Positions 7,725 through 14,531 of a stretch of 22,229 bases of DNA are shown here, in pieces. The notes beneath the pieces were generated by a model. That model was not told where the DNA came from. It made no database searches and saw only the letters and a program-made list of their open reading frames with translations. This stretch comes from JAAZHN01 sp964605575 (GTDB taxonomy: Bacteria > Bacillota_I > Bacilli_A > RF39 > UBA660). Numbering within the stretch: the first letter of the stretch is position 1; every line of letters begins with the position of its first letter. The DNA lies in the NCBI GenBank assembly GCA_964605575.1, contig CAZSDG010000013.1, forward strand, positions 1 to 22,229, given 5' to 3'. The translations under genes and the position numbers were made by a program.

Positions 7725-9029
7725 ATGAAGGATACAGTTTGTATAATTGGGAAACCAAATGTTGGTAAAAGTACGATTTTCAATCGTTTAATAGGTGAAA
7801 AAAAATCTATTACTTTAGATACTCCAGGTGTAACAAGAGATCGAATTTATGGCACGGTAAATTACCGTGACTATTCTTTTTATTTGATTGATACAGGGGG
7901 GATAGAAATTGAAAATAATGAAATCAATGATTCTATTAAAATTCAAGCTGAGATTGGTATTTATGAATCAGATTTAGTTATATTTTTAGTTGATGGTAAA
8001 GAAGAATTAACAATTGAAGATTATCAAATTAGAGATCTTTTAAAGAAAAGTGGCAAAGAAGTAATTGTTGCTGTTAATAAATTAGATAATGTTAAAAGAT
8101 ATGAAGAGAACATTTATAATTATTATGAACTAGGATTTCCAACAGTTTTAGGTATTAGTGGGGAACATAACCTAGGAATCGGAGAGTTATTAGAAGAAGT
8201 AGTAAAACATTTAACTCCTAAAGAAGAATCAGTAGATGATGATATCTTAAAATTTAGTTTAATTGGTCGACCAAATGTTGGTAAAAGTAGTTTAATTAAT
8301 GCTCTTCTAAAAGAAGAAAGAGCTATTGTCAGCAATATTCCTGGAACAACTAGGGATGCTGTTGATACTAAGTTTAAATATGATAAAAAAGAATATATAG
8401 TTATCGATACAGCCGGCATGCGAAAAAAAGGTAGAGTTTTTGAAACAATTGAAAAATATAGTTTGTTAAGAAGTATAAAAGCAATTGATCGCTCTGATGT
8501 TTGTGTAGTTGTAATTAATGCTGATGAAGGTATTATTGAACACGATAAACATATTGCTGGTTATGCTATTGAATCTGGTAAATCTGTTGTCATAGCTGTT
8601 AATAAATGGGATTTAGTTGCAGATAAAAATATAAAAGAGTGGGAGAAAAAGATTAAAGATAACTTTCAATTTATTCCCTATGCACCAATTGTCTATCTTT
8701 CGGCTACAACTAAAAAAAGAATTAACACTTTAATGCCAGAAATCATTACGGCTTATGAAAATTCGCGTCGGGAAGTTAAAACAAGTGCTTTAAATGATGT
8801 AATAAGTGAAGCTGTATTATTGCATTCTCCACCTTCATATAAAGGCAGAAAACTAAAAATTTACTTTGTAAGCCAAACAGGAACAAAACCGCCAAAGTTT
8901 ACATTTAATGTTAATGATAAAGGTTTAATTCATTTTAGTTATGAAAGATATTTAGAAAATGTGATTAGAAACAATTTCGATTTTACAGGAACACCAATGA
9001 CATTTGTTTTTAAAAATAAAAATCGTTAG
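7725..9029 (+). CDS. der: ribosome biogenesis GTPase Der (EngA)
   Basis: A 434-residue protein with two tandem GTPase domains and a C-terminal KH-like domain, the architecture unique to Der, which acts in 50S subunit assembly. The first G1 is GKPNVGKS (9-16), with DTGG as G3 and NKLDNV as G4. The second G1 is GRPNVGKS (181-188), followed by DTAGMRKKG and NKWDLV. The KH-like end contains SPPSYKGRKLKIYF and TGTKPP. All nucleotide-binding motifs are complete. The ribosome site AGGTGATG overlaps the end of the pilin-like gene. Translation of the next ORF starts 12 bases after its stop. Confidence 0.97.
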   Translation: MKDTVCIIGKPNVGKSTIFNRLIGEKKSITLDTPGVTRDRIYGTVNYRDYSFYLIDTGGIEIENNEINDSIKIQAEIGIYESDLVIFLVDGKEELTIEDYQIRDLLKKSGKEVIVAVNKLDNVKRYEENIYNYYELGFPTVLGISGEHNLGIGELLEEVVKHLTPKEESVDDDILKFSLIGRPNVGKSSLINALLKEERAIVSNIPGTTRDAVDTKFKYDKKEYIVIDTAGMRKKGRVFETIEKYSLLRSIKAIDRSDVCVVVINADEGIIEHDKHIAGYAIESGKSVVIAVNKWDLVADKNIKEWEKKIKDNFQFIPYAPIVYLSATTKKRINTLMPEIITAYENSRREVKTSALNDVISEAVLLHSPPSYKGRKLKIYFVSQTGTKPPKFTFNVNDKGLIHFSYERYLENVIRNNFDFTGTPMTFVFKNKNR

Positions 9030-9040
9030 AGGTGAGAAGA

Positions 9041-9337
9041 GTGCAAGATGAAGAATCAATTTTTAGTAAAATACATTATAATATAATAAAAAGTAAGTAT
9101 TTAAAACAATGTAAAAAATTCAATATTTCTCTTGATTTTCTTGATTATTTATTAAGTAGAAGAATGGATAAAGAAGAATATTCAACTATTTTAAAACTAA
9201 TATTAAAGAGTAGAAATAGTGAAAAATTTAAAAAAAATAAAGAGCTTAGTAGTAGTCAAAGAGAATTATTAGCTAATGTTGATATTTTAAAAAGTAAAAT
9301 TGCAACTCTTGGCAGTATAGAGGGAAAAAATTATTAG
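9041..9337 (+). CDS. unknown protein, 5' part of a split gene (frame 1 of 2)
   Basis: About 98 residues, basic and helical, not recognised. The GTG at 9041 is favoured over the GTG at 9032 because AGAGGTGA (9028-9035) then sits at a normal distance. The frame ends at TAG 9335-9337, just after a run GGGAAAAAAT (9322-9331). Reading in the -1 frame from that run continues without a stop into the following ORF, which has no start codon or ribosome site of its own for its first 37 codons. The two are therefore best read as one protein of about 376 residues, interrupted by a one-base loss, a sequencing error or programmed frameshifting. It follows der closely and is likely in the same operon. Confidence 0.7.
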   Translation: MQDEESIFSKIHYNIIKSKYLKQCKKFNISLDFLDYLLSRRMDKEEYSTILKLILKSRNSEKFKKNKELSSSQRELLANVDILKSKIATLGSIEGKNY

Positions 9338-9408
9338 AGAAGATAGAGAGCTTTATTAGTAATAATGGTAGTGCTGATGTTTTAGAAGAAATTAATCTTG
9401 AATATGAA

Positions 9409-10173
9409 TTGCTTTATCGTGAAGAAATAGTAAGTAATTTATATAGACCACAAGAAAATGTAACTATTATTGAAGACTTTAGAGATTTAATGCCTCAATT
9501 ATTACATATATTTATCCGTGACCCAGAAAAATTTAAAGAAAGTGAAATTGCTAAAATTCATAAAACTACTAAAGATGCAGAAGAAATACGTAAGCGTATT
9601 GCTGGTCTTGATGCTAAATTAGATCCAGCAGTTGTTAATCATGTTGCAAGCATAGATGCTGTTTATTCCGATTCTCCTGGTTTTGGTCGTTATATATCCA
9701 ACACAGAAAATCAAATATCAGCTTCGCTATTTAGTCCCGCCTTTTTTATTGAAGGTCGACAAAGATCGCTAATCGGAATTGGTTTTAATTCTGACTCAAT
9801 GACTCCTGAATCAATTATGCTAAGTTCGCAAGATTACATGACCACAAATGCCGGAGTGTATAATATTGATAACAGTAATGATTCTAATCATTATAATTCA
9901 TCTTATGCAGAATTAATTCAAAATGACGGTAAATCTGAGGTTGTCTTAGCTAGACGTGGCGAAGATTTTGACACTAAAGCTGCTTATGTGTTTGTTGCAC
10001 TTTCTGGAGAGAATATTCAAGAACAAGAATTATATAAAAGAGCTAAATTAATAGCTGATAAAAATTCTCTTAAACTAGTTGTTTATGATTTAACCAAAAT
10101 ATCTAAGAGTTATGAAAGTAATCTTGGTTCTGAATTAGTAGAGGAAGTAGAAACTAAAAAAGTTTCAATGTAA
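9409..10173 (+). CDS. unknown protein, 3' part of the split gene (frame 2 of 2)
   Basis: The frame is open from 9298 to the TAA at 10171-10173. The first possible start is a weak TTG at 9409 with no ribosome site, which breaks the continuous sequence LEEINLEYELLYREEIVSNLY, so the true protein is probably the continuation of the ORF at 9041. The encoded 254 residues have a helical first third (KESEIAKIHKTTKDAEEIRKR and nearby). A mixed region with many Ser and Asn follows. The C-terminal alpha/beta part is FDTKAAYVFVALSGENI, then YKRAKLIADKNSLKLVVYDLTK. There is no signal peptide or membrane segment, and I recognise no domain. It ends in a bidirectional terminator shared with the small gene on the other strand. 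Confidence 0.72.
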   Translation: MLYREEIVSNLYRPQENVTIIEDFRDLMPQLLHIFIRDPEKFKESEIAKIHKTTKDAEEIRKRIAGLDAKLDPAVVNHVASIDAVYSDSPGFGRYISNTENQISASLFSPAFFIEGRQRSLIGIGFNSDSMTPESIMLSSQDYMTTNAGVYNIDNSNDSNHYNSSYAELIQNDGKSEVVLARRGEDFDTKAAYVFVALSGENIQEQELYKRAKLIADKNSLKLVVYDLTKISKSYESNLGSELVEEVETKKVSM

Positions 10174-10200
10174 AAAATCGTTAATTAATAACGATTTTTT
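10172..10200. terminator. bidirectional terminator, 12-bp stem
   Basis: AAAAAATCGTTA (10172-10183) pairs perfectly with TAACGATTTTTT (10189-10200) around a 5-base loop. The arms supply A and T runs on both strands, so it serves both converging genes, and each stop codon overlaps it. Confidence 0.85.
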
Positions 10201-10489
10201 ATGTGTATAAAATTATTCCGGCGACTAAGATACCAATTACTGTAACTATAGAAATGATGATTAAAGCATTTGTAAAACCTTGTTCTTTATCTTCAAGAGA
10301 TAGGGCCCTACCAGTAGGAGTAGAATAAGATCTTTGCCTACCCATTTCAGAACCTGTTGCTTTAGCTCTAATGTTTTCTTCATAATCGAACATTTTTTGC
10401 ATATCTGTATCAGTCATTGTATAACCACTTAGAGATTTTAATAGTAGAGTCTCATACTCTTTTTTAGATATTACATTTTCTTCTTTCAT
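10199..10489 (-). CDS. small tail-anchored membrane protein, unknown function
   Basis: A 96-residue protein, not recognised. The first 70 residues are polar (MKEENVISKKEYETLL, then a basic and Ser-rich stretch around 41-62). The last 25 residues are one hydrophobic helix (about 72-94, NALIIISIVTVIGILVAGIIL) with only two residues after it, so it should be a C-terminally anchored protein with a cytoplasmic N-terminus. The ribosome site, TAGGG about 9 bases before the ATG, is modest. A candidate minus-strand promoter lies at 10518-10546. It is a lone gene convergent with the split unknown gene. Confidence 0.75.
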   Translation of the reverse strand: MKEENVISKKEYETLLLKSLSGYTMTDTDMQKMFDYEENIRAKATGSEMGRQRSYSTPTGRALSLEDKEQGFTNALIIISIVTVIGILVAGIILYT

Positions 10490-10517
10490 ATAAGACCCTA
10501 CTTTCTATATATAGTAT

Positions 10518-10546
10518 ATATTAAAATAGATAATAATTATAGACAA
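10518..10546 (-). promoter_or_regulatory. putative promoter for the tail-anchored protein gene
   Basis: On the minus strand: TTGTCT (10546-10541), a 17-bp spacer and TAATAT (10523-10518), about 28 bp before the start codon. Confidence 0.4.
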
Positions 10547-10650
10547 TTAGTAAATAACTATGTAAAGTTAACAAATAATTAATATTTGTTCAAACTTGCT
10601 AAATTATTAATAATAAATTACTAAAATAATAACCTTATATATAAAATTAC

Positions 10651-10679
10651 TTATTTGCATTAATATAATAGAATATAAT
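10651..10679 (+). promoter_or_regulatory. putative promoter for ssb
   Basis: TTATTT (10651-10656), 17-bp spacer and TATAAT (10674-10679). A second TATAAT lies at 10664-10669. The leader to the ATG at 10742 would be about 55 bases. Confidence 0.4.
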
Positions 10680-10741
10680 TCAATTATTATCTTTTGACCA
10701 TTTTTTTCTTTCTTGTTATTTTGTTTGGGAAAGGAGGGTTT

Positions 10742-11080
10742 ATGCTTAATCAAGTAGTTTTAGTCGGAAGGTTATCAGAAGATCCAGTTGTCAATAAATT
10801 AGAAAATGACAAGCAAGTGATGACTGTTAATTTGGCAGTTCCAAGATCTTTTAAAAATTCAGAAGGAATATATGAAACTGATTTTATTAGATGTGTTCTT
10901 TGGAACGGAATCGCTGAAAATACCGCGGAATATTGTCATAAAGGTGATATCGTTGGTATTAAAGGCCGAATCCAAATGAATTCATATACAGATAAAGAAG
11001 ATAAAAAACATAATTTTAGTGAAGTGATTGCTGAAAAGGTTTCATTCTTATCTAGTAGCAACAAGAAAACAGATGAATAA
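10742..11080 (+). CDS. ssb: single-stranded DNA-binding protein, short form
   Basis: A 112-residue OB-fold protein. MLNQVVLVGRLSEDPVV is the standard SSB start, and the conserved segments VNLAVPRSF, DFIRCVLWNGIAENTAEYCHKGD, VGIKGRIQMNSY and EVIAEKVSFL follow in order. SSBs coat exposed single strands during replication, repair and uptake. The open frame extends back to 10694, but ATG 10742 has the strong AAGGAGGG site just before it and starts exactly as the family does. The protein ends soon after the OB fold (SSSNKKTDE). The Gly/Gln-rich tail and the acidic DDDLPF-like tip that binds partner proteins are absent. It is thus closer to the accessory SsbB type than to the housekeeping protein, and a second, longer ssb elsewhere is likely. 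Confidence 0.95.
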   Translation: MLNQVVLVGRLSEDPVVNKLENDKQVMTVNLAVPRSFKNSEGIYETDFIRCVLWNGIAENTAEYCHKGDIVGIKGRIQMNSYTDKEDKKHNFSEVIAEKVSFLSSSNKKTDE

Positions 11081-11089
11081 TCTGTTTTT
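11066..11089 (+). terminator. intrinsic terminator of ssb
   Basis: Stem AAAACAGAT / ATCTGTTTT (11066-11074 with 11080-11088), loop GAATA, T-run at the end. The stop codon TAA lies at the loop and 3' arm. Confidence 0.75.
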
Positions 11090-11133
11090 AATTTAAAGAT
11101 AATCAATGATTAAATTTAAGGTGTGTTATATAT

Positions 11134-11162
11134 TTGACTTTACTTACTTAATATTTTACTAT
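11134..11162 (+). promoter_or_regulatory. promoter for the pyrophosphatase gene
   Basis: TTGACT (11134-11139), 17-bp spacer and TACTAT (11157-11162), 38 bp before the start codon. A short inverted repeat AGTCA/TGACT (11169-11187) lies in the leader. Confidence 0.5.
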
Positions 11163-11200
11163 TTAGTTAGTCAAGATACGCATGACTCAGAAAGGAAAAT

Positions 11201-11569
11201 ATGAAAAAAGAAATTAATTACAATCAAGAAGTTTCTTTAGCAGAAACTTATTTAGGGAAAGAAGTTTTCGTAAAAATTGATAGACAACTTGGAACAAGGC
11301 ACCCTAAACATGGATTTATGTATATGTTGAATTACGGTTTTATACCAAATACTATTAGTGGTGATGGTGAAGAGCTTGATGCTTACTTAGTTGGAGTATT
11401 CGAACCAGTTGAAGAATTTGAGGGTTGTGTTATTGCTGTTATCCATAGAACAAATGATAATGATGATAAGTTAATAGTCGCTCCAAAAGATATTAATTAT
11501 TCAGATGAGGCAATAAAAGCTCTGACAGAATTTCAAGAAAGATTTTTTGAATCTATAATAATTAGATAG
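11201..11569 (+). CDS. ppa: short family I inorganic pyrophosphatase
   Basis: A 122-residue protein matching the short Bacillota branch of soluble inorganic pyrophosphatases, which hydrolyse pyrophosphate to phosphate and pull biosynthetic reactions forward. The segments KIDRQLGTRHPKHG, LNYGFIPNT, SGDGEELDAYLVGV, GCVIAVIHR and KLIVAPKD are in family order. The metal-binding signature, normally D-x-D-x-x-D, reads DGEELD, so the middle Asp is Glu, as I recall for this short branch. It is about 50 residues shorter than the E. coli enzyme. The ribosome site is AAAGGA, 6 bases before the ATG. The gene stands alone with its own promoter. A biochemical role as a pyrophosphatase is inferred from the fold; short members are less well tested. 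Confidence 0.88.
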   Translation: MKKEINYNQEVSLAETYLGKEVFVKIDRQLGTRHPKHGFMYMLNYGFIPNTISGDGEELDAYLVGVFEPVEEFEGCVIAVIHRTNDNDDKLIVAPKDINYSDEAIKALTEFQERFFESIIIR

Positions 11570-11656
11570 TTTTATTATTGAAGTGGTTTAGGAACTATTG
11601 GCAAAATGTAATATAATTATTGTTTCATAAATAATTAATAACTGTTTACTTTTTTC

Positions 11657-11685
11657 TAGACAAAGTCACAATAATTTGTTAGAAT
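11657..11685 (+). promoter_or_regulatory. promoter for the RNase J-like gene
   Basis: TAGACA (11657-11662), 17-bp spacer and an extended -10, TGTTAGAAT (TAGAAT at 11680-11685). The leader is about 60 bases. The 9-bp arms AATGTTTAT (11683-11691) and ATAAACATT (11723-11731) flank most of the leader and could close it into a stem. Confidence 0.5.
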
Positions 11686-11751
11686 GTTTATTAGCAAAGA
11701 GCTTTTTATTAATTATTTTAATATAAACATTTTAAAGAAAGAAGAAAAATT

Positions 11752-13386
11752 ATGAGTAAAATTAAAATTTTTAGTTTGGGTGGTCTAAACGAACTTGGAA
11801 AAAACACCTATGTAGTCGAAGTTGATGAAGACATCTTTATTTTAGATGCGGGATTAAAGTATGCGATGGATACAATGTATGGGATTGATTATATAATTCC
11901 TAGCTATAAATATTTAATCAAAAACAAAAAAAGAATAAAGGGGCTTTTTATTAGTCATAGTCATCCAGAAAACATGGGTGGAACTAAAGATTTATTAAAA
12001 GTGATTCCAGAACTTAATATTTACGCAACTAAATATAGTGCGAATATTTTAAAGATGGAAGGAATAAACGAAAAGAATATAATTGAAATCCTTCCTCATA
12101 AAAAAATTGATTTTAAAGAAATAAGTATATTTCCAATCAGTGTTAGTCATTCAACTCCTGATTCAGTTATGTATGTTATTAATACAAAAGATGGAGCAGT
12201 TGTTTACACTGGAGATTTTATTGTGGATCCGTCGATGAAAGAACCATATGGAGTAGATTTAGGGAAAATTGCCTATGTTGGTAAACTAGGTGTCCTTTGT
12301 TTATTATCTGAATCGATATTTTCTGAAAGAAAAGGTTTCTCATCACCAAATCATCGTTTAAGTGGTTTTTTTCAAGATACAATTAATCGTCAAGATAAAA
12401 GAATTATGATAACTCTATTACCATCACACTTATATACAATTCAAGAAATATTCAATTCTTTACAAAATTCTCATCGTAAAGTAGTTATTATGGGTAACAA
12501 ATTACAAAGAATCATTAAAATGGCAATTGATGATGGTTATTTAAAGGTTAGACCAGATTTAATTGGTGATTTATCTAATGTTAAAGATCAAAATTCAATT
12601 TTATTGATTAATGATGATAAAGAAAAGCCTTATCAAGCAATTAGTAAAATTGTATCTGGCAATGATAAGTTTATTGATTTTAAAGAAAGTGATACAGTGA
12701 TATTTGCATCACCAACGTATGATTCAAATGAAAAAACTTTAGTTAATTTAATGGATGATATTGCAATGAAGGGTGCAAGTTCAATTACTATTCCCAAAGA
12801 TAAAGAAATCCTTCATCATGCTTCAAGTGAAGACTTAATGTTAATGTTAAGATTAATTAATCCTAAATACTATATGCCAGTTAAAGGCGAATATCGTCAT
12901 CAAGTTGAAAATGGAGACTTAGCTTTTAATCTTGGGATTCCTAAAGAAAACATTTTACTTAAACAAAATGGTGACGTTGTAACGATAGAAAATGGCAAGT
13001 TAATTGATAATTTTGAACATATTGATGTTGATGAAGTCTTGATAGATGGACTTAATACTGGAGATGTTGGTGACTTAGTTGTGAAAGATCGTGAGTTATT
13101 AAGTGAAAATGGAATAGTATTAATAAGTGCGACATTATCGAAAAAAGGGAAGAAAGTTCTTTATGGACCAGAAGTAATAACAAGAGGATTTATTTATGTT
13201 AAAGATTCTCAAGAAATGATTGAAGATATCAAAAAAATTAGTTTGGATGTTATTCAGAGTAATGTAATTAATAATTATATTGATTATAATAAGGTTAAAC
13301 AAGAAATTAGAGAAAGCTTATCTAAATTTCTTTATGAGGAAACTGAAAGTAATCCAATGATAATTGCTGTTATTCAAGAAATCTAG
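11752..13386 (+). CDS. rnj: RNase J family protein with a degenerate active site
   Basis: A 544-residue beta-CASP metallo-beta-lactamase of normal RNase J length. Family landmarks are FSLGGLNELGKNTY (7-20), DAGLKYAMDTMYGIDYIIP, HSTPDSVMYVI (from H133), VVYTGDF (D155), the beta-CASP region and the C-terminal dimer/degradosome domain ending in IAVIQEI. RNase J degrades and processes RNA by 5'-to-3' exonuclease and endonuclease action. The metal site is altered: the usual HGHEDHIGG reads HSHPENMGG (69-77, so Asp-His became Glu-Asn). The HVSGHA loop reads HHASSE (355-360), and the His of PVHGEY is Lys378. H69, H71, H133 and D155 remain. B. subtilis RNase J2 is likewise degenerate and works as a partner of J1, so a J2-like role is the best inference. 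The gene is monocistronic. Confidence 0.92.
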   Translation: MSKIKIFSLGGLNELGKNTYVVEVDEDIFILDAGLKYAMDTMYGIDYIIPSYKYLIKNKKRIKGLFISHSHPENMGGTKDLLKVIPELNIYATKYSANILKMEGINEKNIIEILPHKKIDFKEISIFPISVSHSTPDSVMYVINTKDGAVVYTGDFIVDPSMKEPYGVDLGKIAYVGKLGVLCLLSESIFSERKGFSSPNHRLSGFFQDTINRQDKRIMITLLPSHLYTIQEIFNSLQNSHRKVVIMGNKLQRIIKMAIDDGYLKVRPDLIGDLSNVKDQNSILLINDDKEKPYQAISKIVSGNDKFIDFKESDTVIFASPTYDSNEKTLVNLMDDIAMKGASSITIPKDKEILHHASSEDLMLMLRLINPKYYMPVKGEYRHQVENGDLAFNLGIPKENILLKQNGDVVTIENGKLIDNFEHIDVDEVLIDGLNTGDVGDLVVKDRELLSENGIVLISATLSKKGKKVLYGPEVITRGFIYVKDSQEMIEDIKKISLDVIQSNVINNYIDYNKVKQEIRESLSKFLYEETESNPMIIAVIQEI

Positions 13387-13404
13387 TTAAAACTAGATTT
13401 TTTT
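13379..13404 (+). terminator. intrinsic terminator of the RNase J-like gene
   Basis: Stem AAATCTAGT / ACTAGATTT with a 4-base loop (13379-13400), followed by more T. The TAG stop codon is in the 5' arm. Confidence 0.78.
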
Positions 13405-13418
13405 ATTACATAAATTAA

Positions 13419-13427
13419 TGCTATAAC
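13419..13427 (+). promoter_or_regulatory. putative extended -10 promoter for the cysteine-repeat gene
   Basis: TGCTATAAC, an extended -10 motif, lies 24 bp before the GTG start. The -35 position falls in the T-run of the preceding terminator. The recG promoter has the same TGCTATAA core. Confidence 0.4.
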
Positions 13428-13450
13428 GAAACCAAGAAAGGAGGAGTATT

Positions 13451-14448
13451 GTGAAAAACAAATTGTTAGTTATTTTATTGGTTGTTGTTTTGGGAGTTGG
13501 GTTGCCTATGCTTTATTAAGTAAGTCAAACAAGATTGCGTGTCCAAGTGGTTATAAAACTAAAGATGAAATTTGTATAAGTGAAGAAGCGATTGAAGTTG
13601 GACAAATGGTCTGTGAAGAAGGAAAGCTTAATGGATCTGGTACAGAATGTTTAGTTACAGATGAAAAAGATGTAGTTTATGAATGTGAGAAAGATTTAAT
13701 TCTTAATAATGATAAATGTTTGAAGACAGAAGAAATCGCAGCTACAAGTAAAACTTCTTGTAAAGAAGGTAAGTTGGTAGAGGATAAATGTGTTACTACT
13801 AAAACTGTTGACCCAACAGAAACAGCCGAATGTCCAAGTGGTTCTGTGAGAGTTGGGATGACTGAGTATTGTGGAAAAAATCCAAGAACGCCTGGAACAG
13901 CATATTCTGCTTGTCCAGAGGGAACCATTTATAAATACACTTATCCTGGTGGTGTAGAGTATTGTTATTCTGGTAAAAGATCTTTCAATCCACCTCATGA
14001 TACATGTGGTGGTTCAAAAGAAACCTATAATGATACAGGAACAGCAACTTGCTATACAGGTGGAACTTTAAGACCAAATAAACTTAGTTGTTTGGGATTT
14101 AAAGAAGATCACCTCTTTCAAGAAAAATGTTATGAACTAGTCGATATGAAAATCGAAAAAACTTGTCCAACTGACTATAAAATCAATATGGATAATCAAT
14201 GTGTTTTATCGATAACTAAAGATTCAGTAATAACAAACACTTGTCCAAAAGAATATACTTTAAAAGATGGAAAATGTCTTAAAACAATTACTTCTAATGC
14301 TAAAAAAACTTGTCCAGATGAATATGAATTATCTGCAGAAAAATGTTTGCTTAACAAAACAACAAAGCCAATTAAACTTGAAAATTGTGAAGGAGATAAT
14401 TTATTATTAGTGGATGAGAAATGTTATAAAACAATACTGCCCGATTAA
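13451..14448 (+). CDS. secreted or membrane-anchored cysteine-repeat protein, interrupted by a one-base frame break
   Basis: A very strong ribosome site (AAAGGAGGAG, 13437-13446) precedes a GTG at 13451 that starts MKNKLLVILLVVVLGVG, a signal or anchor helix. That frame stops at 13517-13519. From about 13501 the -1 frame continues without a break (VAYALLSKSNKIACPSGYK) to 14448. A missing base near the GGG at 13499-13501 joins the two into a protein of about 332 residues. The body has 24 Cys in 12 two-Cys units of roughly 20-30 residues, with recurring CPxxYxL (TCPTDY, TCPKEY, TCPDEY), CEEGKL and CLK motifs. It is hydrophilic, Lys- and Glu-rich, and otherwise unknown to me. Regular Cys spacing suggests disulfide-bonded or metal-binding modules outside the membrane. 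The first ATG in the body frame (13606) has no ribosome site and would lose the first two Cys, so it is unlikely to be the real start. Confidence 0.72.
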
Positions 14449-14449
14449 A

Positions 14450-14474
14450 AAGAAGTTTAAATACTTTTTTTTTT
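14450..14474 (+). terminator. intrinsic terminator of the cysteine-repeat gene
   Basis: Stem AAGAAGT / ACTTTTT (14450-14456 with 14463-14469, one G-T pair), 6-base loop, then a run of T to 14474. Confidence 0.6.
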
Positions 14475-14531
14475 ATGAAATAAAAGGATAATGATTAGTA
14501 ATAGATAAGATAATAGGTGAAAGGAGAAACC

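Larger units (their letters stand above)
10490..10741. other. AT-rich divergent intergenic region with an inverted repeat
   Basis: About 250 bp with no coding potential between the small membrane protein gene (leftward) and ssb (rightward). It holds promoter-like boxes for both. It also has an inverted repeat, AACAAATA / TATTTGTT (10570-10577 with 10583-10590), around ATTAA. No T-run follows the repeat, so it looks more like an operator or a chance AT palindrome than a terminator. Confidence 0.5.

Noticed and set aside
10694..10741. Hydrophobic N-terminal extension (signal-like) on SSB
   Set aside because: SSB is cytosolic and the canonical start MLNQVVLVG at 10742 has AAGGAGGG before it.
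11598..11617. TTGGCA and TATAAT downstream of the pyrophosphatase gene as a promoter
   Set aside because: The spacing is only 8 bp; the boxes at 11657-11685 fit much better.
13677..13998. Two minus-strand ORFs inside the cysteine-repeat gene
   Set aside because: They are shadows of the plus-strand Cys repeats, without start signals.
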